DNA from: JBBRVW01 sp038246545
GTDB lineage: Bacteria > Actinomycetota > Actinomycetes > JACCUZ01
DNA: 64,000 bases
Reading direction: 5' to 3'
Assembly: GCA_038246545.1 (NCBI GenBank)
Contig: JBBRVW010000022.1
Span: 1-64,000 of the forward strand
Below the pieces are notes generated by a model that was not told where the DNA came from, did no database searches, and saw only the letters and a program-made list of their open reading frames with translations. Numbering within the stretch: position 1 is the stretch's first letter; every line of letters begins with the position of its first letter. The translations under genes and the position numbers were made by a program. Positions 42,575 through 50,186 of the stretch are shown here, piece by piece.

Positions 42575-42594
42575 GGACCAGAATAGTAGTCTGG
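42575..42594. promoter_or_regulatory. antitoxin operator, conserved with 25687-25704
   Basis: ACCAGA-ATAGTAG-TCTGGT (42577-42595) is an inverted repeat whose centre equals the 25.69-kb operator core. On the minus strand TATTCT (42580-42585) is the -10; the start of transcription should fall at the GTG, making a leaderless message. Confidence 0.6.
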
Positions 42595-42708
42595 TACGAC
42601 TCGGTCGACAAGAGCCCGTCCCGCCCGTGGTCCACCGGGTCACCCGTCGGAACTGGCCTGTGGACAAGTCCAACAGCGGGTCGGGCGACCTTTCCTACCG
42701 TCGTTCCC

Positions 42709-43011
42709 GTGAGCCACCTCGAGGTCGACCCGGCGCTGCTGGCGCACGCCGGCAGCCGGCTGCGCGAGGCGGACGACGCCGCCGCCGAGGTCGCGGGGAA
42801 GAAGGGCGAGCTCGCGGCGCTGGCCGACGACGCCGGCCACGGCGACCTCACCGACACGGTCCACGAGTTCATGGGCAGCTGGGCGCACGGCCTCGACTGC
42901 CTGGTCGAGGACGCCGAGACGCTGGCGGGCATGCTCAGCGACACCGGTCAGGTCTACGTCGAGCTCGAGACCTCGATCGCCGACGCGTGCGGCCCGCGCG
43001 GCGCGCGATGA
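42709..43011 (+). CDS. WXG100/EspC-type T7SS secretion target
   Basis: A 100-residue, all-helical protein that starts at GTG: LEVDPALLAHAGSRLREADD at the beginning and FMGSWAHGLDCLVEDAETLA in the second helix, with W-x-H in place of WxG. Size and the YxELE-like end (VYVELETSI) fit ESX/EspC-type substrates that dimerise and guide export by type VII secretion. It opens an operon with an SseB-like gene, a large toxin and an immunity gene. No ESX secretion machinery genes are in the window. Confidence 0.75.
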   Translation: MSHLEVDPALLAHAGSRLREADDAAAEVAGKKGELAALADDAGHGDLTDTVHEFMGSWAHGLDCLVEDAETLAGMLSDTGQVYVELETSIADACGPRGAR

Positions 43012-43400
43012 CCGCGACCGGCCCCCGTGTCGAGCCGGCCGCCCTCGAGCCGGTGCTCGCCGCCTGGGCCGCCGGCACGATCGGGCCGGAGCAGCTGCAG
43101 GCCGCCGTCGACGCCGCCACGCTCTACGTCCAGCGGGTGCAGGGCGCCGACGGCGCGCCGGCGATAGCGGCGTACGGCCGGCCGGGCACCGGGCTCGTCG
43201 CGTTCTACTCCTCGCTCGAGGCGATGGCCGCCGCCGTGGGGGAGTGCGACTGGGCCGGCGCCCCGGGCCGCGACCTGCTCGACCTGGTGCCCGGGGGCTA
43301 CGGACTGGTCGTCGACCCTGGCGGGCCGCACCCCGCCGTCCTGCCCGCCTCGGCCCTGCGCCGCGGTGTCGTCCTCTCCCGACCGGACCGGGCGTCGTGA
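43008..43400 (+). CDS. SseB-like domain protein
   Basis: A 130-residue protein with ALYVQRVQGADGAPAIAAYG, VAFYSSLEAMAAAVGECDWA and GYGLVVDPGGPHPAVLPASA, matching the SseB N-terminal domain that often accompanies T7SS effectors. It could be a chaperone or adaptor for the neighbouring toxin. Both ends overlap neighbours (ATGA and GTGA), so the three genes are translated together. Confidence 0.72.
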   Translation: MTATGPRVEPAALEPVLAAWAAGTIGPEQLQAAVDAATLYVQRVQGADGAPAIAAYGRPGTGLVAFYSSLEAMAAAVGECDWAGAPGRDLLDLVPGGYGLVVDPGGPHPAVLPASALRRGVVLSRPDRAS

Positions 43401-44887
43401 GCGGGCTGCACGCCGGCGCCACCGTCACCGAGCTGGTGCCCGGCAGCGCCGGGGGGCTCGACCGGCTGGTCGCCCGCTGCCGCACCGTCGCCGACGGCCT
43501 CGGCGGTGCCGCCGCGCGGGTCCGCGCGATCGACTCCGGCGAGTGGGTCGGCCCGGCCGGCGACGCGTTCCGCGCGGTCGTCGACATCGAGCCGGGCAGG
43601 TACGACGACGCCTCGGCCGCGTTCGGCGCCACCGCCGGCGCGGTGCAGGCCTACGCCGGAGTGCTCCGCGACGCGCAGGCCACCGCCCGCACCGCCCTCA
43701 GCCTCCACGCGCAGGCGCAGGCCGACACCCGCGCGTGGCAGGGCCGCGTCGACCGGTACGACGCCGACGTCCGCACCGCCGGGGCCGGGGCCGCCGACCC
43801 CGCAGCCGCCGCGCGCGCCGTCGACCGGCTGGCCCGCCCGTCGTCGTACGACCCGGGCTCGCACGACCGGCAGCGCGCCGAGTCGATGCTGGCCGACGCC
43901 CGCGAGCGGGTCCGCACCGCCGGCGGCATCGCGTCCCGGCGGGTAGCCGCGGCCTGGGAGAACGCGCCGCGCGAGCCTCGCTGGTGGGAGAAGGCCGGCC
44001 ACGTCGTCGCCGAGATCGGCACGGGCGCGTGGGAGGCGACGACCGGGCTGGTGGAGCTCGCCTGGTCGGTCTCGCCGACCCGGATGATGGTCGACCCGCT
44101 CGGCTGGCAGCAGGACATGACCAACCTCGGCACCGGCCTGGTCCTCGGCGTCCAGCACCCGGCCGAGCTCGGCAGGGCGCTCGTCGACTGGGACACCTGG
44201 AAGGAGTCGCCGGGGCGCGCCATCGGCCACCTGGTGCCCGACCTGCTGCTCGCCCTGGGCACCGCGGGCGCCGGCACCGTCGCGGCCCGGTCGGTGCGTG
44301 GGGTCGGGGCGCTCGACGAGGTGGCCGACGTCGCACGGACCTTCCAGCGGCTGGACAAGCTCGGCGAGGGACCGGAGCGGCTCGCCTACCTCCAACGCGC
44401 GAGGACCTTCCTCAGCGGCGAGCGGCTGCCCGAGGCCAACCTGCCCGGCACCCCGGCCGGGCTGGCGAAGCAGTGGCAGAGCGGGCCGAGCTACCCGAAC
44501 GCCGACAGCTGGTACACCGCGCGCCTGCAGCCCGGCGACCACGTCGCGTTCGGCTCGCTGCAGGCGCAGACCGCGCCGGCGCCGGGGAGCTTCGCGGTGC
44601 CGCGGTCGGTGCTCGACGACGTCGGCACCGACGCCGTCCGCTACAACGAGGGCCTGCAGATCCAGCCCTACCAGGGCAGCTACCGCAACGAGACCACCGT
44701 CGTGCGGGTCAACCAGCCGATGGACGTCGCCGTCGCCTACACGACGGCCAACCCTCAGTACGGCGCCGGCGGGCTGCGGCAGATCTTCCTCCCGGACGCC
44801 GGCGAGCTGCCGCCGTCGGCGTTCACCGAGGTCGAGCGGCGCGCCATGACCAACCTTCACGCGCGGATCACCGTGGGTGCGCGATGA
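43397..44887 (+). CDS. T7SS-exported polymorphic toxin, C-terminal TNT-like domain suspected
   Basis: A 496-residue protein. The N-terminal ~230 residues form an LXG/WXG-type helical export domain (SGEWVGPAGDAFRAVVDIEP is the WxG turn), a middle RWWEKAGHVVAEIG pretoxin region with hydrophobic helices follows, and the last ~120 residues form a separate domain. That domain has WYTARLQPGDHVAFGS, TTVVRVNQPMDVAVAYTTAN and GAGGLRQIFLPDAGELP, spaced like the YRVxKP...FGQPGGGxQY.LP signature of TNT-type NAD glycohydrolases, but the key motif is not exact. Followed by a likely immunity gene. Confidence 0.7.
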   Translation: MSGLHAGATVTELVPGSAGGLDRLVARCRTVADGLGGAAARVRAIDSGEWVGPAGDAFRAVVDIEPGRYDDASAAFGATAGAVQAYAGVLRDAQATARTALSLHAQAQADTRAWQGRVDRYDADVRTAGAGAADPAAAARAVDRLARPSSYDPGSHDRQRAESMLADARERVRTAGGIASRRVAAAWENAPREPRWWEKAGHVVAEIGTGAWEATTGLVELAWSVSPTRMMVDPLGWQQDMTNLGTGLVLGVQHPAELGRALVDWDTWKESPGRAIGHLVPDLLLALGTAGAGTVAARSVRGVGALDEVADVARTFQRLDKLGEGPERLAYLQRARTFLSGERLPEANLPGTPAGLAKQWQSGPSYPNADSWYTARLQPGDHVAFGSLQAQTAPAPGSFAVPRSVLDDVGTDAVRYNEGLQIQPYQGSYRNETTVVRVNQPMDVAVAYTTANPQYGAGGLRQIFLPDAGELPPSAFTEVERRAMTNLHARITVGAR

Positions 44888-44918
44888 CGGTCGCTGACCG
44901 GTCCGGGAGGATGCCGGC

Positions 44919-45281
44919 ATGACGGATGCACCCGACGACGGCACCGCTGCCGGCGACCGCGAGGTCATCGACGCGCAGGACCGGCCCGGCGAGCCGGCGA
45001 TGAGCCACCTCGCCCCCGTGATGGTCGCGCTGGTCGAGGCCGGCAACTCGGTGACGTACCCGAACCAGAACTTCGGCTTCGTCTCGCAGCAGGACGGCTG
45101 GCACGCCTACCTCGACCAGCCGATCGACTTCGACCTGATCGAGCGCCGGTTCGTGCTGCCGCCGACGATCCACCTCGACCGCGCCCACGACCAGATCGAC
45201 GACGACGGGTACTTCTCCCACGTCTACGGCGGCGACGCGCAGCGCCGGCTGCGCGCGCAGAACCCGCCGCGCGAGCCCTGA
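44919..45281 (+). CDS. putative immunity protein for the adjacent toxin
   Basis: A 120-residue acidic, cytoplasmic protein, with SVTYPNQNFGFVSQQDGWHA and FDLIERRFVLPPTIHLDRAH as its distinctive parts. GGGAGG lies eight bases before the ATG. No family is recognised, but small acidic genes directly after a polymorphic toxin are nearly always its immunity factor. It lies 31 bases downstream on the same strand. Confidence 0.6.
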   Translation: MTDAPDDGTAAGDREVIDAQDRPGEPAMSHLAPVMVALVEAGNSVTYPNQNFGFVSQQDGWHAYLDQPIDFDLIERRFVLPPTIHLDRAHDQIDDDGYFSHVYGGDAQRRLRAQNPPREP

Positions 45282-45294
45282 CGGGCTCCCGGGC

Positions 45295-45362
45295 GGAGCG
45301 GCCCCGCTGCGCGGCCGGGAACAGTGGTCGAGCGGGGCCACCTCGCTCGTGGGGGACGACCG
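45295..45362. repeat. hairpin-containing extragenic repeat, copy 1
   Basis: GGCCCCGCT (45300-45308) pairs perfectly with AGCGGGGCC (45331-45339), followed by ACCTCGCTCG. The same layout recurs 300 bp on. Placed just after the immunity gene, it could also act as its terminator, although no T-run follows. Confidence 0.55.
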
Positions 45363-45589
45363 GACACGCCCGGCTGTCTGCGCAGGGACTAGTACCGAGG
45401 GACTAGGCCGGGTGGTGGCGGCCGCCGGTGCCTCGCTGGCCGTCCCAGAGCCCGGCCGGATGCCGCGCGGCCCGGGCCCGGGCCCCGGCCGCCTCGGGAC
45501 CTGAGCCCGGCGCGGGCCCGCGTCGGGCCGCGTCGGAACCCCGTCGCGCGGGTCAGGCGTGGCCGGGTCGCTCGCGTGCCGCCGGAGGT

Positions 45590-45660
45590 GGAGCGAATCG
45601 GCCCCGCTGCGCCACCGGCAAGCAGCCGAGCGGGGCCACTTCGCTCGCGGACCCGGCGGA
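45590..45660. repeat. hairpin-containing extragenic repeat, copy 2
   Basis: GGCCCCGCT (45600-45608) pairs with AGCGGGGCC (45629-45637), then ACTTCGCTCG. About 75% identical to copy 1 over 65 bases, in the same orientation. The gap from 45282 to 45742 holds these two repeats and no gene that I can support. Confidence 0.55.
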
Positions 45661-45742
45661 CGTCGGGACGCCTCGGGGACGAGGGGCGAGAAGCACCGGC
45701 GCCGGTCTTCCACCGTGCGACGCTCGCTGCGATGCTGCGAGC

Positions 45743-46336
45743 ATGGTGGTGTCGCGCGGGTTCGGCGGGCGGCGGCGCGGGTCCGCGGACCTGCCCCCGG
45801 GTCAGTACCTCACCGAGGACTTCCCGGTCCTCACGGCCGGGCCGACCCCTCGGGTGCCGACCGACACCTGGGAGCTGACGGTCACGACCGAGACCGGGCA
45901 GGTGCACCGGTGGGACTGGCCGACGTTCCAGGGCCTCGCGCAGGACACCCCGACCGTCGACCTGCACTGCGTCACCAGCTGGTCCAAGCTGCACACGGGT
46001 TGGCAGGGCGTGTCCCTCGACGTGCTGATGGCCGACGTCGAGACCACCGCTGACTACGCCGTCATCACCTCCTACGGCGGCTACACCACCAACCTGCCGC
46101 TGGAGGACCTCCTCGAGGGAAAGGCCTGGGTGGCGCACCAGTACGACGGGGCCGACCTCGAGCCGGCCCACGGCGGGCCGGCCCGGCTGCTGGTGCCGCA
46201 CCTCTACCTGTGGAAGAGCGCCAAGTGGGTGCGCGACATCCGGCTCTCGCCCGACGACGAGCCGGGCTTCTGGGAGACCGCCGGCTACCACGACTACGGC
46301 GACCCCTGGCGCGAGCAGCGCTACTGGGACTCGTGA
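45743..46336 (+). CDS. sulfite oxidase-like (YuiH-type) molybdopterin oxidoreductase
   Basis: A 197-residue protein of the oxidoreductase molybdopterin-binding domain family. VDLHCVTSWSKLHTGWQGVS has the conserved Cys that ligates molybdenum. PRLLVPHLYLWKSAKWVRDI and the ending WREQRYW are typical of the YuiH branch, which lacks haem and dimerisation domains and any TAT signal, so it is cytoplasmic. The ATG at 45743 directly precedes the conserved start region. It is followed by an FNR-like reductase, the likely electron partner. Confidence 0.88.
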   Translation: MVVSRGFGGRRRGSADLPPGQYLTEDFPVLTAGPTPRVPTDTWELTVTTETGQVHRWDWPTFQGLAQDTPTVDLHCVTSWSKLHTGWQGVSLDVLMADVETTADYAVITSYGGYTTNLPLEDLLEGKAWVAHQYDGADLEPAHGGPARLLVPHLYLWKSAKWVRDIRLSPDDEPGFWETAGYHDYGDPWREQRYWDS

Positions 46337-46354
46337 GCAGCGCGTGAGCGAGGT

Positions 46355-47077
46355 GTGAGCGGCTGGCGCCGGTCGACCGTCGCGTCGGCGCGCCCCGAGT
46401 CGGCGACCGCGCGCACCGTGGTGCTGGACGTCCCCGACTGGCCCGGGCACCTCGCCGGCCAGCACGTCGACGTGCGGCTCACCGCCGAGGACGGCTACAC
46501 CGCCACCCGGTCCTACTCGATCGCCTCGACCCCCGACGTCGGCCACGTCGAGATCACCGTCGAGCGGCTCGCCGACGGCGAGGTGTCGCCGTACCTCGTC
46601 GACGAGGCGCAGCCGGGCGACCAGCTCGAGGTGCGCGGGCCGATCGGCGGCTGGTTCGTGTGGCGACCGGAGCAGGCCGAGCCGGTGCTTCTCGTCGGCG
46701 GTGGCTCCGGCGTCGTGCCGCTGATGGCGGTCGCCCGGCAGCACGCCGCCACCGGTTCGACAGCGCCGCTGCGGCTGGTGCACTCGGTGCGCAGCCCCGC
46801 GGCCCTGCTCTACGCCGACGAGCTGGCGCGGCTGCCCGGCGTCGAGGTCACCCAGGTCTACACCCGCACGGCACCCGAGGGCTGGGACCGGCCCGTCGGC
46901 CGGCTGGACGCGGCGCGGCTCGCGGCGGTGGCCTTCGGGCCGGACCAGCGGGCCACGTCGTACGTCTGCGGCCCTACCGGCTTCGTCGAGACCGTGGCCG
47001 ACCTGCTCGTCACCGCCGGCCAGGACCCTGCGCGGGTGCGCACCGAACGCTTCGGACCCTCAGGAGGCAACCGATGA
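46355..47077 (+). CDS. FAD-binding ferredoxin-NADP reductase-like oxidoreductase
   Basis: A 240-residue FNR-fold flavoprotein. TATRSYSIASTPD is the FAD-binding RxYS motif, LLVGGGSGVVPLMAVARQH the pyridine-nucleotide loop, and YVCGPTGFVETVADLL the C-terminal CGP motif. There is no [2Fe-2S] domain. Between a molybdopterin oxidoreductase and a DUF6510 gene it probably shuttles electrons from NAD(P)H to the molybdenum enzyme, a combination that recurs in actinobacteria. Starts at GTG; its stop overlaps the next ATG. Confidence 0.87.
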   Translation: MSGWRRSTVASARPESATARTVVLDVPDWPGHLAGQHVDVRLTAEDGYTATRSYSIASTPDVGHVEITVERLADGEVSPYLVDEAQPGDQLEVRGPIGGWFVWRPEQAEPVLLVGGGSGVVPLMAVARQHAATGSTAPLRLVHSVRSPAALLYADELARLPGVEVTQVYTRTAPEGWDRPVGRLDAARLAAVAFGPDQRATSYVCGPTGFVETVADLLVTAGQDPARVRTERFGPSGGNR

Positions 47078-47343
47078 CCGACACGTTCCTCGACGGCAAC
47101 TCGGTGGGCGGTGTGCTCGGCCAGGTGTTCGCGGTCGACGTCACCGCCGCGGTCGGCCGGTGCAACGGCTGCGGCCGCAGCGCCGTCATGGCCGAGACCC
47201 GCGTCTACGTCGACGCGCCCGGCACCGTCGTGCGGTGCGCGGGCTGCGAGGCGGTGCTGCTGCGCGTCGTGCAGTCCGGCGACCGCACCTGGCTCGACCT
47301 ACGCGGCCTCGCCGTCCTGCAGCTGCCGATGGGCCGCGGCTAG
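47074..47343 (+). CDS. DUF6510 family zinc-ribbon protein
   Basis: An 89-residue protein with two CxxC knuckles, RCNGCGRSAVM and RCAGCEAVLLRV, and a short DGNSVGGVLGQVFAVD start, matching DUF6510. It overlaps the FNR-like gene (ATGA). A role as a small adaptor of the molybdopterin/FNR pair is an inference from constant neighbourhood. Confidence 0.8.
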   Translation: MTDTFLDGNSVGGVLGQVFAVDVTAAVGRCNGCGRSAVMAETRVYVDAPGTVVRCAGCEAVLLRVVQSGDRTWLDLRGLAVLQLPMGRG

Positions 47344-47495
47344 ACCTCGCCGACGACGTCGGGCGGCCTGGGTGCGGGCAGCGCCGCGCCGGGCAGCAGG
47401 CAGGTGTCGTCCTCGCACACCGCAGCGTCGGGAGCACCGAGCATCTGCAGTGGGACCACCGGCGTCCCGGGAACCGTGGCGTCGGGCGCGCTCAC
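47340..47495 (-). CDS. 51-residue Cys-pair protein coupled to the DsbA-like gene
   Basis: A short gene whose GTG overlaps the TGA of the DsbA-like gene (GTGA). It reads APDATVPGTPVVPLQMLGAP and AAVCEDDTCLLPGAALPAP, with a CxxxxC pair. Its 3' end overlaps the last codon of the convergent DUF6510 gene by four bases. No family recognised; coupling suggests a partner or substrate of the thiol oxidoreductase. Confidence 0.5.
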   Translation of the reverse strand: MSAPDATVPGTPVVPLQMLGAPDAAVCEDDTCLLPGAALPAPRPPDVVGEV

Positions 47496-48139
47496 GCCGC
47501 GGCCTCCCCGGCCACCTGGGTGAGCACCTGCGCGAACGCGGCTGCGTCCTGCGCGCCGGACACGCCGTACCGACCGTCGATGACGTAGAACGGCACGCCG
47601 TTGATGCCGTAGGCCGCGGCCTGCGCCATGTCGGCCTTCACGTCGGCGAGGTAGCGGTGGTCGGCCAGCGCCGCGGCGGCCTCGTCGCGGTCCAGGCCCA
47701 CGTCGGCTGCGAGGTCGGCGAGCTCCTCGGCCCGGCCGACGTGGCGGCCCTCGACGAAGTACGCCGCGAGCAGCCGCTCCTTGAGCTCGAGCTGCTTGCC
47801 GTGCGCCTTCGCGAGGTGCAGCAGCTCGTGCGCCAGCACGGTGTTGGTCTGGTGGATGTGGTCGTAGTCGTAGTCGAGGCCGACCTGGTCGGCGATGCCG
47901 ACCACGCGGTCGACCATCGACTGGGCCTGCTCGCGGGAGGTGCCGTACTTCGCGGCCAGGTAGTCGACCGGGGTGCCCTCGAAGTCGACCGGGGTGTCGG
48001 GGGCGAGCTCGAAGGAGTGGTACTCGACCTCGACGTCGACCCCGGCCTGCGCGACCCCGGCCTCGAACTTGCGCTTGCCGATGTAGCACCAGGGGCACTG
48101 CACGTCGGACCAGATATCGACCTTGATCGCTGCTGTCAC
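47492..48139 (-). CDS. DsbA family (FrnE-like) thiol oxidoreductase
   Basis: A 215-residue cytoplasmic thioredoxin-fold protein. The active site SDVQCPWCYIGKRKFE lies near residue 15 and the cis-Pro loop is GINGVPFYVIDGRYGVSGAQ. The helical insertion between them (TNTVLAHELLHLAKAHGKQL) is typical of FrnE/2-hydroxychromene isomerase-type DsbA proteins. No signal peptide. Followed by a coupled short Cys-bearing gene. Confidence 0.93.
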   Translation of the reverse strand: MTAAIKVDIWSDVQCPWCYIGKRKFEAGVAQAGVDVEVEYHSFELAPDTPVDFEGTPVDYLAAKYGTSREQAQSMVDRVVGIADQVGLDYDYDHIHQTNTVLAHELLHLAKAHGKQLELKERLLAAYFVEGRHVGRAEELADLAADVGLDRDEAAAALADHRYLADVKADMAQAAAYGINGVPFYVIDGRYGVSGAQDAAAFAQVLTQVAGEAAA

Positions 48140-48187
48140 ACCAGTCCCAGCGACGGGCGCCAGCAGCGGTATTCCCCGACGCCGCCG

Positions 48188-48988
48188 CTACGCCCGGCCG
48201 AACTCCGGCCCGAAGAACGACGCCTGGCCGTCCTTGATCAGGTAGACCGACCAGTCGGGCAGGCCGGCGAACCAGGCAGCCGCGCCGGGCCCCTCGACCA
48301 GGGCGGCGGTGGCCAGGGCGTCGGCGAGCCCGGCGTCCGGGCCGACCACGGTGGCGGAGTCGTAGTGCATCGCGGTGCTGCGGGTCCGCGGGTTCGTGAG
48401 GTGGCGACCGCGCTCGTAGAGCCCGCTGGTGGCGACGGCTCCGGTACCGACGTGCACCACCTGCACGACCTGCTGGGTGTCGTAGGGGTTGAGGATGCCG
48501 ATCGCCCAAAGCTGGCGGGGCGCCTGCTCGCCCCGGCAGGCGATGTCGCCGGACGCGTTCACGCACACGTTCGGGATGCCGGCGGCCTCGATCTGCAGAG
48601 CGACCTGTCCGGCCGCCCAGCCCTTCACGTAGCCCGACGGGTCGACGCCGCCCGGGACGGCCCAGGGGTCGAACGCGCCGCCCGTGAGGACCCGTGCCCG
48701 CTGGCAGGCGGCGAGCACCTCCTGCACCACGAGCGGGGTCCGGTCCAGGGTGATCAACCCGTTGCGGTACATGGTGATCGGGGTGTCGACCCGGTAGGTG
48801 GAGAACCACGCGTCGACCTGGTGCAGGTACGCGACGGCGTCGCTGATGATGTCGTCGTAGTCCGACGGCAGCTCCGGCGCGCGCAGGTCGAAGGTGACCG
48901 CGGTGCCCCACACGTGCTCGACGTGGACCCGCCGCTGCCACGGGCCGGGGCCGGCGAGCGTGACCTCGGGTACGACGGAGTCGGGCAT
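48188..48988 (-). CDS. apbE: FAD:protein FMN transferase (ApbE family)
   Basis: A 266-residue flavin transferase that attaches FMN covalently to a Thr/Ser of target proteins. HVWGTAVTFDLRAP is the start motif, GGAFDPWAVPGGVDPSGYVK the FAD-binding part, ASGDIACRG and TNPRTRSTA follow, and DAGLADALATAALVEG is the metal-binding end. No signal peptide or lipobox, so it may act before export. The target is likely the FMN-binding protein encoded directly upstream on the same strand. Confidence 0.9.
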   Translation of the reverse strand: MPDSVVPEVTLAGPGPWQRRVHVEHVWGTAVTFDLRAPELPSDYDDIISDAVAYLHQVDAWFSTYRVDTPITMYRNGLITLDRTPLVVQEVLAACQRARVLTGGAFDPWAVPGGVDPSGYVKGWAAGQVALQIEAAGIPNVCVNASGDIACRGEQAPRQLWAIGILNPYDTQQVVQVVHVGTGAVATSGLYERGRHLTNPRTRSTAMHYDSATVVGPDAGLADALATAALVEGPGAAAWFAGLPDWSVYLIKDGQASFFGPEFGRA

Positions 48989-49047
48989 GGTCCGATCCTG
49001 CCGTGCATCGCTGGTTCTCGACGCCTCCGGCGCGAGGCCGGTCGAGG

Positions 49048-49665
49048 TCACAGGTGCGCCTTGGCCCGTGCGCCCGCGAGCGAGGTCTTCCACGCAGCGG
49101 AGGTGAACGAGGCGCCGGTCGCACCGGCGATCTGCGCGGACTTCGCCGCCAGCGTCTGGGCCGTCAGGATCGGGAGGGCCATCTCGGAGTAGGGCTCGGA
49201 GTCCCCGGTGGGGTAGGTGGCGGCCCAGACGTCGACCAGCGTGCCGTTCGCGACCCGGATGCCCACCTGCAGCGGGCCGTACTTCGACTGCGCGACCGGC
49301 CCGAGGTAGCGGCCGGCCCGGCCGCCTGTGTGGGGGTCGGCTTCCGGGTGCTGGTGGGCTTGCTCGTCGGCTTGCTGCTGGGCTTGGTGGTCGGCTCGGC
49401 GGTGACGGTGGCAGTCGCCTTGCCGGTGGCTGCAGCTGTGGCGGTGGGCTCGGCGGAGTGCCTCGCCGTCGCGCGGTGGGTGGTGGCGGTCGTGGGTGTC
49501 TTCCGGTGCTTCGACGAGCGCGACGCGTCGCTCGCCTTCCTCCCCCGGCGGGCGTGGGCTGAGGCGCCGGGCGCTGCGGTGGCGGCAGCGACGGGGGCGG
49601 GCGGGGCGCCTCCCACCACGCCGCCCGCGGCGGCGGGAGCGGCATGGCCCGAGTAGGACAGCAGT
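49048..49665 (-). pseudogene. FMN-binding domain protein, apparent frameshift
   Basis: The C-terminal FMN-binding domain is clear: RYLGPVAQSKYGPLQVGIRV, DVWAATYPTGDSEPYSEMAL and QIAGATGASFTSAAWKTSL, where the SGAT/GATGASFT site takes the covalent FMN. The upstream part with proper codon bias, AAGGVVGGAPPAPVAAATAA and a TKPSSKPTSKPTST-rich linker, is in another frame; the switch is near 49310-49330 in a GGCCGG-rich run. Either a true one-base indel or an assembly error. The N-terminal anchor is not readable and the start is uncertain. Probable ApbE substrate in membrane electron transfer. Confidence 0.6.
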
Positions 49666-49793
49666 CGTTGTCGGCCGGTCGGCCGTGCGACCGCACGGCG
49701 CCGGAGGTGGGGCTGGCCGCACCACGCTGGGCGCCCAGCCTCCTGTGGCCGCGCCCGCCGGTGACCGATGATCGGTGTGAGGAGGTGTGTGTG

Positions 49794-50174
49794 ATGGACG
49801 TCGTGCGCGTCCTGGTCGTCGACGACCAGGAGCCGTTCCGGGCCGCGATGACGGCCGTGGTCGAGCTGACCGACGGCTTCGTCGTGGTGGGGGCGGTGGA
49901 GACCGGCGAGGAGTCCGTCACCGCCGTCCGCGACCTCGCACCCGACCTGGTGCTGATGGACGTCAACCTCCCCGGCATCGACGGCGTGGAAGCGACCCGG
50001 CAGATCTGTCGGCTCGGCACCGGCGCGATCGTCGTGCTGCTCTCGACGTACGACGACGACGAGTTCGACAGCGCCGGCTGCGGTGCCGCCGCCTACGTGC
50101 CGAAGGGCGCGTTCGGGCCGGACCGGCTGCTGCGCGAGTGGCAAGCCGCCACGGCGCAGGCCCCGCCGGGCTGA
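49794..50174 (+). CDS. stand-alone response-regulator receiver protein
   Basis: A 126-residue CheY-like receiver: VLVVDDQEPFRAAM has the acidic pair, LVLMDVNLPGIDGVEATRQI the phosphoacceptor Asp, and AYVPKGAFGPDRL the conserved Lys. There is no output domain. GGAGG lies eight bases before the ATG. It converges on the histidine-kinase genes at 50.2-53.6 kb and could be a phosphate sink or an adaptor for them. Confidence 0.88.
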   Translation: MDVVRVLVVDDQEPFRAAMTAVVELTDGFVVVGAVETGEESVTAVRDLAPDLVLMDVNLPGIDGVEATRQICRLGTGAIVVLLSTYDDDEFDSAGCGAAAYVPKGAFGPDRLLREWQAATAQAPPG

Positions 50175-50186
50175 CCCGGCGGTCGG

